DNA of 64,000 bases from Ovoidimarina sediminis. GTDB lineage: Bacteria; Pseudomonadota; Alphaproteobacteria; Rhodobacterales; Rhodobacteraceae. Under the pieces are notes generated by a model. That model had not been told where the DNA came from. It saw only the letters and a list, made by a program, of their open reading frames with translations, and searched no databases. Location of the stretch: NCBI RefSeq assembly GCF_032586175.1, contig NZ_JAWHTE010000002.1, positions 186,001 to 250,000 of the forward strand. The letters run 5' to 3'. Positions 43,326 to 52,954 of this stretch are shown here, piece after piece. A program made the translations under genes and the position numbers. Numbering within the stretch: position 1 is the first letter of the stretch; every line of letters starts with the position of its first letter.

Positions 43326-45557
43326 ATGGCACGGCTTCCTTCCAAGAAAGAGATCCTCGACTGGATTTCCCAGCATCCGACGCAGACGTCGAAGCGCGAT
43401 ATCGCGAAGGCGTTCGGTATCAAGGGTGCGGACCGGATCGATCTGAAGCGGATCCTGAAGGATCTTGAGGCCGAAGGGCACCTTGAAAAGCGCCGCAAGA
43501 CCTATCGCGACCCCGAGCGGTTGCCGCCGGTTGCCGTTCTCGAGGTGCTGGAGCCCGATGCGGATGGCGATCTGACCGCCCGCCCGCTTGAATGGGCCGG
43601 GACGGGCGACAGCCCCCGCATTCACCTTGCCTTGCGGCGATCGGACCCCGCGCTTGGCCCCGGCGATCGGATCCTCGCGCGGCTGACGCTGGTGGAGGGT
43701 GAGGACAAGGTTTACACCGGCCGCCTGATCCGGCGCATCGGCCACAGCCCGCGCCGGATCCTCGGCGTTCTGAAGATTGGGGCGGAGACGGGGCGGATCC
43801 TGTCCATCGACAAGGGCGCGGATCGCGAATGGCTCGTGCCTGCGCGGGATCTGAACGGGGCCGAAGACGGCGAGTTGGTGGAGGCCGAACAGATCGGCCC
43901 GAAGGACCGGATGGGTCTGCCGAAGGCGCGGGTCGTCGAGCGGCTGGGCAACCCTTCGGAGCCGAAGGCGGTTTCGCTGATCGCGATTCACCAGCACGGG
44001 ATCCCCAACCGGTTTCCCGAGGCGGTGCTGAAAGCTGCCGAGGCGGCGACGGAGGCGACGGCGGAGGGACGCGAAGACCTGCGTGACCTGCCTTTCGTCA
44101 CCATCGACCCGGCCGATGCGCGGGACCATGACGATGCCTGCTGGGCCAGGCCCGACGATGACCCGGGGAACCCCGACGGCCACGTGATCTGGGTGGCGAT
44201 CGCCGATGTGGCGCATTACGTGCGCCCGGGATCCGAGCTTGACCGCGAGGCGCGCCGCCGGGGCAATTCCACCTACTTCCCGGACCGGGTGGTGCCGATG
44301 CTGCCCGACCGGCTGTCGGGCGATCTGTGTTCGCTGCACGAAGGGGTCGACCGGCCCTGCATCGCCGTCGAGATGCGGGTGGATGCGGATGGCGCGCTTC
44401 TGTCGCACAGGTTTGCGCGCGCGATGATGCGGTCGCGGGCGAGCCTTGTTTACGAAGAGGTCGAGGCCGCACGGCAGGGCGAGACGACGGAGCGGACGGA
44501 GCCTTTCGTGACGGAGGTGATCGCGCCCCTTTACGCCGCTTACGAGGCGCTGACCCGGGCGCGCAAGGCGCGTCAGCCGCTCGACCTCGATCTTCCGGAA
44601 CGGCAGATCATCCTCGACCAGAAGGGCCGCGTGCGATCGGTCGCGTTCAAGGAACGGCTGGATGCGCACCGGCTGATCGAGGAGTTCATGGTGCTCGCGA
44701 ATGTCGCGGCGGCGGTGGATCTGACGGCCCGGCGCACGCCGCTTCTGTTCCGGGTTCACGAGGAACCCGCGCCCGAAAAGCTCGACGCGCTGCGCGAGGT
44801 TGCGGAAGCCTCGGGGCTTGTGCTTGCGAAGGGGCGGGTGCTTCAGACCAGCCACCTCAACACGCTTCTCGCGCAGGCCGAGGGCACGGATTACGACGAG
44901 CTGATCAACCTCACCACCCTTCGGTCGATGGCACAGGCCTATTACAGCCCCGACAACCTCGGGCATTTCGGCCTTGCGCTGAAGAAATACGCGCATTTCA
45001 CCTCGCCCATCCGGCGCTATTCCGACCTGGTTGTGCACCGCGCGCTGATCCGCGCTCATGGCTGGGGCGAGGACGGGCTTTCCGACGGCGAAATGGAGGA
45101 TCTGGAGGCGACTGGCACCCATATCTCGGAGACCGAGCGCCGTTCGATGACCGCCGAGCGCGATACGACCGACCGCTATCTTGCCGCCTTCCTTTCCGAA
45201 CGGGTGGGGACGGAGATGACCGGGCGCATTTCCGGGGTCGCGCGATTCGGCGCTTTCGTGAAGCTGGATGAAACCGGGGCGGATGGGCTTGTACCGATTC
45301 GCGAGCTGGGGCGGGAGTTCTTTCACTTCGACCGGGAGAGCCAGACCCTGATGGGGGCCGATACCGGCATGACCATCGGAATCGGCCAGCGCGTGACCGT
45401 GAGGCTGGCGGAAGCCGTGCCGATCACCGGCGGCCTGAGGCTTGACCTGATCGAGATCGAAGACAAGGCCATGCCCGCGCCAACCCCCCGCAAACGCGGG
45501 GCAAAACGGGGCGGCGCGCCGAAAAAGAAGCGCGTCGTACGCCGCCGCCGCAAGTAG
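43326..45557 (+). CDS. rnr: Ribonuclease R
   Basis: 743-residue RNB-family 3'-5' exoribonuclease. A winged-helix N-terminus precedes cold-shock domains. The RNB core has FVTIDPADARDHDDACWAR (catalytic aspartates) and NSTYFPDRVVPMLPDRLS, and HFTSPIRRYSDLVVHRALI lies later. A C-terminal S1 domain (GRISGVARFGAFVKLDETGADGLVPI) and a basic tail of Lys/Arg follow. The ATG at 43326 was preferred over an upstream GTG at 43311 because of the GGGGG run and better N-terminus. Confidence 0.95.
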   Translation: MARLPSKKEILDWISQHPTQTSKRDIAKAFGIKGADRIDLKRILKDLEAEGHLEKRRKTYRDPERLPPVAVLEVLEPDADGDLTARPLEWAGTGDSPRIHLALRRSDPALGPGDRILARLTLVEGEDKVYTGRLIRRIGHSPRRILGVLKIGAETGRILSIDKGADREWLVPARDLNGAEDGELVEAEQIGPKDRMGLPKARVVERLGNPSEPKAVSLIAIHQHGIPNRFPEAVLKAAEAATEATAEGREDLRDLPFVTIDPADARDHDDACWARPDDDPGNPDGHVIWVAIADVAHYVRPGSELDREARRRGNSTYFPDRVVPMLPDRLSGDLCSLHEGVDRPCIAVEMRVDADGALLSHRFARAMMRSRASLVYEEVEAARQGETTERTEPFVTEVIAPLYAAYEALTRARKARQPLDLDLPERQIILDQKGRVRSVAFKERLDAHRLIEEFMVLANVAAAVDLTARRTPLLFRVHEEPAPEKLDALREVAEASGLVLAKGRVLQTSHLNTLLAQAEGTDYDELINLTTLRSMAQAYYSPDNLGHFGLALKKYAHFTSPIRRYSDLVVHRALIRAHGWGEDGLSDGEMEDLEATGTHISETERRSMTAERDTTDRYLAAFLSERVGTEMTGRISGVARFGAFVKLDETGADGLVPIRELGREFFHFDRESQTLMGADTGMTIGIGQRVTVRLAEAVPITGGLRLDLIEIEDKAMPAPTPRKRGAKRGGAPKKKRVVRRRRK

Positions 45558-45655
45558 CAACCTGCCGCCGACCGCGATGAACCCGCTTTGGAGATCGCGG
45601 GATTTCCGCTACACTGGGCCAGAGCAGCAAAGACCAAAAAAATGCAGGTGCCCTT

Positions 45656-46909
45656 ATGCGATCTTTTCTGGTTGCCGCCGTCCTCGCTGTGGCGGGTAGC
45701 GGATCCTTCGCCATTGCGCCCGACATCTCGCCCCGCCCGGAGGCCCGCATTCCCGGGCTTGTGGAGGTGAGCGTCGAGGCCCGCGTGTCGAACGTGGCCT
45801 TCGAGCGCTGGATTTCCGAATTCCGGCGCCGCGCGGTGGCGCAGGGCATCCGGCCCCAAGTGTTCGACCAGGCGTTTCAGTCGGTGCGCTATGACACCGA
45901 CGTCATTCAGCGCGACAGGAACCAGGCGGAATTCACCAAACAGATCTGGGAATACCTGGAATCGGCGGTGTCTGACACACGGGTGAAGAACGGCAAGGCG
46001 GCACTGCGGGATCACAAGCGCACGCTTGCCGCGATTGAGGCGCGTTATGGCGTGGAAGCCGAGGTCGTCGTCGCGATCTGGGGGCTGGAAAGCGCCTATG
46101 GATCGTTCCGGGGGAACACGCCGATCATCTCTGCCCTCGCGACACTGGCCTTCGACGGGCGGCGCGGCCGGTTCTTCGAGGAACAGCTGATCGCGGCCTT
46201 GCGCATCGTGCAGTCGGGGGATGTGCGGCCCGACCGGATGACCGGATCCTGGGCCGGTGCGATGGGGCATACGCAGTTCATTCCGACCTCGTACCTGGCC
46301 TATGCACAGGATTTCGACGGCGACGGGCGGCGGGATATCTGGTCGGACGATCCGACCGATGCGCTGGCCTCGACCGCGGCCTATCTTGCGCGCTTCGGCT
46401 GGACGAAGGGGCAACCCTGGGGGATCGAAGTGCGGCTGCCGCGCGGCTTCGACTATTCCCAGTCGGGGGAGCGGATCAAGAAATCGGTGGGCGAATGGAT
46501 GGCTGCCGGGGTGCGCGACGCGGCGGGCAACCGCATTCCCGAACACGGGCGCGCCTCGATCCTGCTGCCCGCGGGGGCGCAGGGCGCGGCCTTCATGATC
46601 TTCGACAATTTCCACGTGATCGAGCGCTACAATACGGCGGATGCCTATGTGATCGGGGTCGGCCACCTGTCCGACCGGATTGGCGGGGGCCGCCCGATCC
46701 AGGCCAACTGGCCGGTGGATGACCGCGCGCTGAGGTTCTCGGAAAAGCAGGAGATGCAGCGCCGGCTGACAGGGGCCGGGTTCGATACGCAGGGCGTCGA
46801 CGGCATCATCGGGCCGAACACCATCCAGGCGATCCGCCGGTTTCAGCGGTCGGTGGGCATGATCCCCGACGGTTATGCGAGTTACGAGATCCTGCGCCGC
46901 CTGCGGTAG
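45656..46909 (+). CDS. MltB-type lytic murein transglycosylase with peptidoglycan-binding domain
   Basis: 417 residues. A signal peptide (about 1-20) precedes an SLT_2/MltB catalytic domain (about 35-330) with the catalytic Glu in IWGLESAYGSFRGNTP and AGAMGHTQFIPTSYLAYAQDFDGDG, then a C-terminal PG_binding_1 repeat (about 355-415; GVDGIIGPNTIQAIRRFQ). It cleaves glycan strands in the periplasm. The stop is 4 bp from the convergent dnaE2 stop. Confidence 0.9.
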   Translation: MRSFLVAAVLAVAGSGSFAIAPDISPRPEARIPGLVEVSVEARVSNVAFERWISEFRRRAVAQGIRPQVFDQAFQSVRYDTDVIQRDRNQAEFTKQIWEYLESAVSDTRVKNGKAALRDHKRTLAAIEARYGVEAEVVVAIWGLESAYGSFRGNTPIISALATLAFDGRRGRFFEEQLIAALRIVQSGDVRPDRMTGSWAGAMGHTQFIPTSYLAYAQDFDGDGRRDIWSDDPTDALASTAAYLARFGWTKGQPWGIEVRLPRGFDYSQSGERIKKSVGEWMAAGVRDAAGNRIPEHGRASILLPAGAQGAAFMIFDNFHVIERYNTADAYVIGVGHLSDRIGGGRPIQANWPVDDRALRFSEKQEMQRRLTGAGFDTQGVDGIIGPNTIQAIRRFQRSVGMIPDGYASYEILRRLR

Positions 46910-46913
46910 CCGT

Positions 46914-49900
46914 TCAGCCCCGGTGCGAGCTTCGGTCGAAGCCGCCCGACTTGCCTTTTTCCCACGCATCCGTGCGGGTCAGCCCGGTGGCGTCGGAGAA
47001 GTGCCGACCGACGGGATTTGCGTTTCTCGGGTGGCGGCCGGACGGCCCCGCTATCGCGCGCCGCTGGGTGCCGGGCGGCGCGGTGTCTGCCACCGCCTGC
47101 CCGGGGGGCGGCGTCAGCCGGTGCCTGAGGAAGGCGATCGGATGCTTTCGAAGCGTCAGGCGCATGGAGACGTAATCTTCGATCACCTCCTCGCCCTCCG
47201 TCATCTGGGGAAGATGGGCGGCGGGCTCGAAAATCGCCTCTCCGTCGATATCGCCGGAAAAGAGCGGCAGGGGCGTATCCGCGACCAGCGCCTTGGCATC
47301 CCAAAGCGCGTCGCGCCGCCCGAGCCCGAGCGTGGCGAAGGCATCGGCCTCGCTCAGCCGGTGCAAGGTGCGGGGCTCCACCCCGGCGCGGCGCCATACA
47401 TCCTCGACACTGCCATAGCCGTTGCCGCGCGCGGCGGTGATCCAGGCCGCATCCTCTTCGCGCATCCCCTTGATCTGCCGGAAGCCGAGCCTGAGCGCGA
47501 GCCGCCCGTCCTGCGCCGGTTCCATCGTATTGTCCCAGTAGGAGCGGTTGATATCGACCGGCCGCACCTCGACCCCGTGTTCGCGGGCGTCGCGGATGAT
47601 CTGGGCGGGGGCGTAGAAGCCCATGGGCTGTGAGTTCAGAAGCGCGCAGGCGAAGATTCCGGGGTGATGGAACTTGAGCCACGAGGAGGCATAGACCAGA
47701 AGCGCGAAGGAGGCCGCGTGGCTTTCGGGAAAGCCGTAGCTGCCGAAGCCCTCGATCTGGCTGAAGCAGCGTTCGGCGAAATCCTCGTCATAACCATTCG
47801 CGCGCATGCCCTTGAGGAAGCGGCCGCGGAATTCGCTGACATTGCCGTGTTTCTTGAAGGTGGCGAGCGAGCGGCGCAGGCGATCGGCCTCTTCCGGCGT
47901 GAAGCCTGCGCCCACGATCGCGATCTGCATCGCCTGTTCCTGGAACAGCGGCACGCCCAGCGTCTTGCCCAGCACCTGGCCCAGTTCATCGGAGGGGAAC
48001 CGAACCTCTTCCTCCCCGTTCCGCCGTCTGAGGTAGGGGTGCACCATGTCGCCCTGTATGGGCCCCGGCCGGATGATCGCCACCTCGATCACGAGATCAT
48101 AGAAGCAGCGCGGTTTCATCCGGGGCAGGAAGTTCATCTGTGCCCGGCTTTCGACCTGGAACACGCCCAGGCTGTCGGCCTTGCACAGCATTTCATAGAC
48201 TTTCGGGTCTTCGGGCGGCAGCGTCGCAAGGCTGTAGGCGGTGCCGTGATGCTGGCGGATAAGGCCGAAGGCCTTGCGGATGCAGGTCAGCATTCCGAGC
48301 GCCAGAACATCGACCTTCAGAATGCCCAGCGTATCGATATCGTCCTTGTCCCAGGGGATGACCGTCCGATCCTCCATCGTCGCGTTCTCGACCGGTACGA
48401 GTTCGTCAAGCCGCCCCTCCGTCATGATGAACCCGCCCACGTGCTGCGACAGGTGGCGCGGGAAGCCCTGGATCTCGTAGATCAGTTCCATCGTCTGGGC
48501 GAGCCGCCGGTCGGTGGGATCAAGCCCGATTTCGCGCAACCGCTGATCCTCGAGCCCGTTGGTCGAGAAAAAGCCCCAGAGTTGCGAGGAGATGGCGCTG
48601 ATCGTGTCTTCGGTCAGGCCCATGACGCGGCCGACCTCGCGGATCGCCCGCTTGCCGCGATAGTGGATGACCGTGGCGCAGAGCCCCGCGCGGTGGCGGC
48701 CATAGCGTTCGTAGATATGCTGGATCACCTCCTCGCGGCGCTCGTGTTCGAAATCGACGTCGATGTCGGGGGGTTCGTTCCGCGCCTCGGAAACGAAGCG
48801 TTCGAACACCATGGTGCCGATTTCCGGGCTGACGCTGGTGATGCCGAGACAGAAACAGACGACGGAATTCGCCGCCGACCCCCGGCCCTGGCAGAGGATA
48901 TCGCGCGACCGGGCGAAGGCGACCACGTCGCGCACGGTCAGGAAGTAGGGTTCGTAATTCAGCTTCGCGATCAGCGTAAGCTCGTGTTCGAGCATCGCGC
49001 GCACCTTTTCCGGCGCACCCGCGGGGTAGCGCCAGTTGAAGCCCTCATGGGCGAGGCGCCGCAGCCTGTCGGCGGGGCTTTCGCCATCGGCCACTTCGGA
49101 AGGGTATTCGTAGTGCAGGACGTCGAGCGAGAAGGTCAGCCGGTCCGCCACGGCCTGTGCCCGGGCCACCGCGCCCTCGAAGCCGTCGAAGAGGCGCAGC
49201 ATCTCGTCCTTCGCGCGAAGCCGCTGTTCGCCATTGGCGAGCGCCGCGCGGCCAAGCGTTTCCACCCTCGCCCCGAGCCGGATTGCCGTCAGCACATCGG
49301 CAAGCCTTCGGCGCCGGCCGTGATGCATGCGCGGCGCGGCGGAGGCAACGGTGGGCAGGCCCATTTCGTCTGCAAGCCGGGTGAGGTGGCCGAACCGCTC
49401 GCGATCCTGCCCGTCATAGCGGGGCGCAAGCATCAGGTAGCAGTGTTCGGGAAAGGCCCGCACCAGCCGCCGCGCATCGGCCAGCCAGTCGGGGCCGCCG
49501 GGGTGGATCAGGAAGATCTGACCCTCGCCCCAGTCGAGCACATCCCTGAGCGTCAGGTGGCAGCTGCCCTTTTCCGCCCTGAGCCGGCCGAGGGAGATCA
49601 GCCGGCAAAGCCGCCCCCAGGCCGTGCGGTCGGTGGGCAGCGTGGTGACGGTGAAGCCATCCGTCGTGACGATCCGGGCAGCCGGCAGAAGGCGCGGGGC
49701 GTTCAGGATATCGGCCGACCGGGCGCGGGGCAGGTGTGCGGGCCGTGGCGGGCCGATTTCGGGGGCCTCCCGGCGCAGCTGCACCGCGCGCGCGATTTCC
49801 CGCGCCTCGGTATGGGCGCGCACGATCCCGGCGACCGAATTCTCGTCGGCGATCGCCACCGCCGAAAGCCCCAGAAACCCGGCACGGGACATGTATTCCT

Positions 49901-49961
49901 CGGGGTGAGAGGCCCCGTGGAGGAAGGTGAAGTTGGAGGTGGCGTTGAGTTCCGCGAACAT
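46914..49961 (-). CDS. dnaE2: Error-prone DNA polymerase DnaE2 (ImuC), orphan, C-terminally short
   Basis: 1015-residue C-family polymerase. The PHP domain starts FAELNATSNFTFLHGASHPEEYM, a typical DnaE2 N-terminus, and the palm catalytic aspartates are in EPPDIDVDFEH. DnaE2 usually runs to 1080 residues or more with an OB-fold ending in a signature tail. Here the sequence ends soon after LTLRKHPIAFLRHRLTPP in an unrelated Gly/Arg/Ser tail, so the OB domain looks missing. The usual imuA-imuB partners are not adjacent. ATG 49961 is used; a LexA-like box lies 13 bp upstream. Confidence 0.86.
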   Translation of the reverse strand: MFAELNATSNFTFLHGASHPEEYMSRAGFLGLSAVAIADENSVAGIVRAHTEAREIARAVQLRREAPEIGPPRPAHLPRARSADILNAPRLLPAARIVTTDGFTVTTLPTDRTAWGRLCRLISLGRLRAEKGSCHLTLRDVLDWGEGQIFLIHPGGPDWLADARRLVRAFPEHCYLMLAPRYDGQDRERFGHLTRLADEMGLPTVASAAPRMHHGRRRRLADVLTAIRLGARVETLGRAALANGEQRLRAKDEMLRLFDGFEGAVARAQAVADRLTFSLDVLHYEYPSEVADGESPADRLRRLAHEGFNWRYPAGAPEKVRAMLEHELTLIAKLNYEPYFLTVRDVVAFARSRDILCQGRGSAANSVVCFCLGITSVSPEIGTMVFERFVSEARNEPPDIDVDFEHERREEVIQHIYERYGRHRAGLCATVIHYRGKRAIREVGRVMGLTEDTISAISSQLWGFFSTNGLEDQRLREIGLDPTDRRLAQTMELIYEIQGFPRHLSQHVGGFIMTEGRLDELVPVENATMEDRTVIPWDKDDIDTLGILKVDVLALGMLTCIRKAFGLIRQHHGTAYSLATLPPEDPKVYEMLCKADSLGVFQVESRAQMNFLPRMKPRCFYDLVIEVAIIRPGPIQGDMVHPYLRRRNGEEEVRFPSDELGQVLGKTLGVPLFQEQAMQIAIVGAGFTPEEADRLRRSLATFKKHGNVSEFRGRFLKGMRANGYDEDFAERCFSQIEGFGSYGFPESHAASFALLVYASSWLKFHHPGIFACALLNSQPMGFYAPAQIIRDAREHGVEVRPVDINRSYWDNTMEPAQDGRLALRLGFRQIKGMREEDAAWITAARGNGYGSVEDVWRRAGVEPRTLHRLSEADAFATLGLGRRDALWDAKALVADTPLPLFSGDIDGEAIFEPAAHLPQMTEGEEVIEDYVSMRLTLRKHPIAFLRHRLTPPPGQAVADTAPPGTQRRAIAGPSGRHPRNANPVGRHFSDATGLTRTDAWEKGKSGGFDRSSHRG

Positions 49962-49973
49962 GACGCGGAGTAT

Positions 49974-49988
49974 ATTCACGTTTTGTTC
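49974..49988 (-). promoter_or_regulatory. LexA-like SOS box upstream of dnaE2
   Basis: Plus strand ATTC-ACGTTTT-GTTC, i.e. on the coding strand GAAC-N7-GAAT, one mismatch from the alphaproteobacterial LexA consensus GAAC-N7-GAAC (equivalently GTTC-N7-GTTC). It lies 13 bp before the dnaE2 start, close to the expected promoter, supporting damage induction. Confidence 0.55.
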
Positions 49989-50001
49989 TTCTGTGGAGTC
50001 G

Positions 50002-50475
50002 TTAAAGCGCGCCCTCGAACTCCGCCATCACCGCTTCGTAGACGGGGCGCTTGAACGGCACGATCTGTTCGACGACCTCAGAGGCCGGCAGCCAGCACCA
50101 GCGCGAGAATTCCGGGTGATCGGTGTCGATCCGGATATCGGCATCCGAGCCCCCGAACCGCAGGAGGAACCATTTCTGCTCCTGCCCCCGGAACCGGCCC
50201 TTCCAGAGCTTACCTATCAGATGGTCGGGCAACTCGTAGCGCACCCAGTCCGACGTTCCGGCCTCGACCGTCACAAGCCTTGCGGGAACGCCGGTTTCTT
50301 CCCAAAGCTCGCGGAGCGCCGCCGCTTCGGGCGTTTCGCCCGGATCGATCCCGCCCTGCGGCATCTGCCAGGCGCCCGGCGTGTCGATGCGTTCGCCGAC
50401 GAAGACACGGCCGTCGGGATGGGCAAGAACAACCCCGACGCAGGGCCGGTAGGGAAGAGTGCCCCGATCGGTCAC
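50002..50475 (-). CDS. rppH: RNA pyrophosphohydrolase RppH
   Basis: 157-residue Nudix hydrolase with the box GGIDPGETPEAAALRELWEETGV and the RppH-specific YRPCVGVVL start and EFSRWCWLP C-terminal motif. It removes pyrophosphate from mRNA 5' ends, triggering RNase E decay. Lies 9 bp after ctpA on the same strand, the last gene of the gpmI-envC-ctpA-rppH run. Confidence 0.93.
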   Translation of the reverse strand: MTDRGTLPYRPCVGVVLAHPDGRVFVGERIDTPGAWQMPQGGIDPGETPEAAALRELWEETGVPARLVTVEAGTSDWVRYELPDHLIGKLWKGRFRGQEQKWFLLRFGGSDADIRIDTDHPEFSRWCWLPASEVVEQIVPFKRPVYEAVMAEFEGAL

Positions 50476-50483
50476 CGGGACGG

Positions 50484-51827
50484 TTACTCCGCCGCGGGAC
50501 CGAGCGCGGAAAGCCCCTTCAGGATGTCGATCGCGTAGGCGAGCTGGTAATCCTCGTCCCGGAGCCGGGCGGATTGTTCGGCCTTTTCGCGATCGGCCTC
50601 GATCTGGCGGCGCTGATCTTCGGTCAGGCTGTCATTGTCGAGGCTGCCGCGCAGATCCGACTCGAACCGGTTGCGGCGTGCCGCGCTTTCTTCATCCTCG
50701 TCCTCCGCCTCGGGGCGGCGCGGCGGCTGGGCCACCACGATATCGGGCGAGATGCCAAGCGCCTGGATCGAGCGGCCCGACGGCGTGTAGTAGCGCGCCG
50801 TCGTCAGGCGCATCGCGCCTTCCTGGCGAAGCGGCATCACCGTCTGCACCGATCCCTTGCCGAAGCTCTTGGTGCCGATGACGATCGCGCGGCGGTGATC
50901 CTGCAGCGCGCCTGCCACGATTTCCGAAGCCGAGGCCGAGCCGCCGTTGATCAGCACGACCATCGGCTTGCCGTCGATCAGATCGCCTTCGGTCGCGTTG
51001 AAGCGTTCGCCATCCTGCGGATCGCGCCCGCGGGTGGAGACGATTTCGCCGGCTTCGAGGAAGGCGTCGGAGACGCGGATCGACTGGGTCAGAAGCCCGC
51101 CGGGGTTGTTGCGGAGGTCGAGCACGACGCCATTGATCGCATCCATGCCGCCCGCTTCCTCGATTTGCTTTTCGAGCCCTTCCTTGAGGTTCGGATAGGT
51201 CTGGTCGTTGAAGGTGGTGACCCGAAGCACGACGGTATCGCCAACCGTACGGCTGCGCACCGCCGTCAGCTTGATCGTGTCGCGGATGATCGAGACATCA
51301 AAGGGATCGTCCACCCCTTCGCGTACCACCGTGATGACGATTTCAGAGCCCACGGGCCCCCGCATCATCTCAACCGCGTCGTCCAGCGTCAGGCCCAGCA
51401 CGCTTTCGCCATCCACATGGGTAATGAAATCGCCCGCCTCGATCCCGGCCTCGTCGGCGGGGGTGCCGTCGATCGGCGAGACGACCTTCACGAAGCCCTC
51501 TTCCTGGGTGACTTCGATCCCGAGCCCGCCGAATTCACCGCGGGTCTGTACCCGCATGTCGGCCGCGTCGCGGGGGGAGAGATAGCTGGAATGGGGATCG
51601 AGCGAGGTGAGCATCCCGTTGATCGCCGCTTCGATCAGATCTTCCTCGTCCACTTCCTCGACATATTGCGCGCGGATCCGTTCGAAGATGTCGCCGAAAA
51701 GATCGAGCTGCTCGTAGACAGAGGTTCTTTTCTCGGCTTCCTGCGCCAGAAGCGGGCCTGCCACCTGCGTCGAGAGCAGGATACCTGCCAGGGTGCCGCC
51801 TGCCGCGGCCAGTACGAACTTCTTCAT
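50484..51827 (-). CDS. ctpA: C-terminal processing peptidase CtpA (S41)
   Basis: 447 residues. An N-terminal membrane anchor/signal (about 4-25) precedes a PDZ domain (about 95-175; FGGLGIEVTQEEGFVKVVSPIDGTPADEAGIEAGD) and an S41 protease domain. The catalytic Ser is in INGGSASASEIVAGAL and the Lys in GTKSFGKGSVQT. It degrades periplasmic proteins from their C-termini. Start overlaps envC by 4 nt (ATGA). Confidence 0.94.
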   Translation of the reverse strand: MKKFVLAAAGGTLAGILLSTQVAGPLLAQEAEKRTSVYEQLDLFGDIFERIRAQYVEEVDEEDLIEAAINGMLTSLDPHSSYLSPRDAADMRVQTRGEFGGLGIEVTQEEGFVKVVSPIDGTPADEAGIEAGDFITHVDGESVLGLTLDDAVEMMRGPVGSEIVITVVREGVDDPFDVSIIRDTIKLTAVRSRTVGDTVVLRVTTFNDQTYPNLKEGLEKQIEEAGGMDAINGVVLDLRNNPGGLLTQSIRVSDAFLEAGEIVSTRGRDPQDGERFNATEGDLIDGKPMVVLINGGSASASEIVAGALQDHRRAIVIGTKSFGKGSVQTVMPLRQEGAMRLTTARYYTPSGRSIQALGISPDIVVAQPPRRPEAEDEDEESAARRNRFESDLRGSLDNDSLTEDQRRQIEADREKAEQSARLRDEDYQLAYAIDILKGLSALGPAAE

Positions 51828-52954
51828 TGTCGGTCGTTTCCTGTCTCTGTGGCCAGTTGCAGCCAGGCTCCCGGGTCCTGCGGCTTCTGACCTTTCCTCA
51901 CTTCTATATAAAGCGTTTCCGGCACATCTTGACCACTGTTCCCGTTCGGATCGATCAATTTCTGTTCAGGATCGGCCTCAAGGCCCGGCATCCAGCCGAT
52001 CGGATCGCCTTCGGCAACAATATCCCCCTGGGAAACAAGGGCGTTTCCAAGCCCGGCCAGGATGATCAGAACCGACGGCGCGGGTTCGAGGATCGCCACC
52101 AGCCCGAAATCGAGGAGTTCGCCGGCATAGCGCACGGTGGAGGCGGTGGGTGATGTGACCAGCGTTCCCGAGGTAACGGCGAGCGACACGCCATCGCGTT
52201 CCGCCCCGTCGATCCCGGTTTCGCCGAACTTGTGAAGCACCTCGCCCGGGGCGGGCGCGGGCCAGGGGTTTTCGAGATCGGCCAGCGCCTCGGCCGGTGC
52301 ATCGCCCAGCCCCGACAGGCTTTCGGCGAAACCTTCGAGCGTATCGGCGCTGTTCACCAGCGCTTGCATCGTGGCCGCATCGGTGGCCGACACGGCGTCG
52401 GGCGTGCGGCGTTCGGCGATCGCCTTGCTGAGTTCGGTACGCGCCACCCGGGTGGAGCGAAGGGAGGTTTCAAGAAGCGTCTCGGCGCCCGTCTGCAATT
52501 CCTCGATCAGGTGGATCTCTTCGAGAAGCGATGCGGTTTCGCGGGCCCGTGCTTCGAGTGCCGGGGTGATCTCGGCCAGAAGCAGGCCCGCCCGGAGCCC
52601 GCTGACGGGACCGGCCGGATGCACGATGGATTGCGGAAGGCCGCGGCGTTCGAGCGCGATCAGCGCCTCGATCATGCGCCCGTGCTGTTCCTGACGCTCG
52701 GCAAGCGTGTCTTCCAGGGCGCGGCGCCTGAGGCTCGTTTCCCGCAGGTTGCCCCTGAGATCGGCGAGCCCGGCCTCGTAGGCCCGGATCACTTCCGTAT
52801 AGGCCGCGACGCGCTCGGATGCGCTTTCGGCCTGGTTCAGAAGCCCGGCGGCGTCGCGCAGCGCTTCTGCCGCCGCGGGCGCCGCCTGGGCCTGCGCAGG
52901 CGCGGCCGGAAGGATACCGATCCAGATCGCCGCGATCAGCGCGCGCAGTGTCAC
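51824..52954 (-). CDS. envC: Murein hydrolase activator EnvC-like (degenerate M23)
   Basis: 376 residues: a signal peptide (about 1-22), a long coiled coil (about 30-210) and a C-terminal M23/LytM domain (about 240-376). The LytM domain shows the fold pattern (GVSLAVTSGTLVTSPTASTVRYAG, LVSQGDIVAEGDPIGWMPG) but not the metal-binding HxxxD/HxH set, so it is an activator of amidases at division rather than a hydrolase. It overlaps gpmI and ctpA by 4 nt each. Confidence 0.85.
   Translation of the reverse strand: MTLRALIAAIWIGILPAAPAQAQAAPAAAEALRDAAGLLNQAESASERVAAYTEVIRAYEAGLADLRGNLRETSLRRRALEDTLAERQEQHGRMIEALIALERRGLPQSIVHPAGPVSGLRAGLLLAEITPALEARARETASLLEEIHLIEELQTGAETLLETSLRSTRVARTELSKAIAERRTPDAVSATDAATMQALVNSADTLEGFAESLSGLGDAPAEALADLENPWPAPAPGEVLHKFGETGIDGAERDGVSLAVTSGTLVTSPTASTVRYAGELLDFGLVAILEPAPSVLIILAGLGNALVSQGDIVAEGDPIGWMPGLEADPEQKLIDPNGNSGQDVPETLYIEVRKGQKPQDPGAWLQLATETGNDRQ

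Noticed and set aside
47664..50054. A 796-codon open frame antisense to dnaE2
   Set aside because: No domain or start signal; DnaE2 motifs are unambiguous on the other strand.
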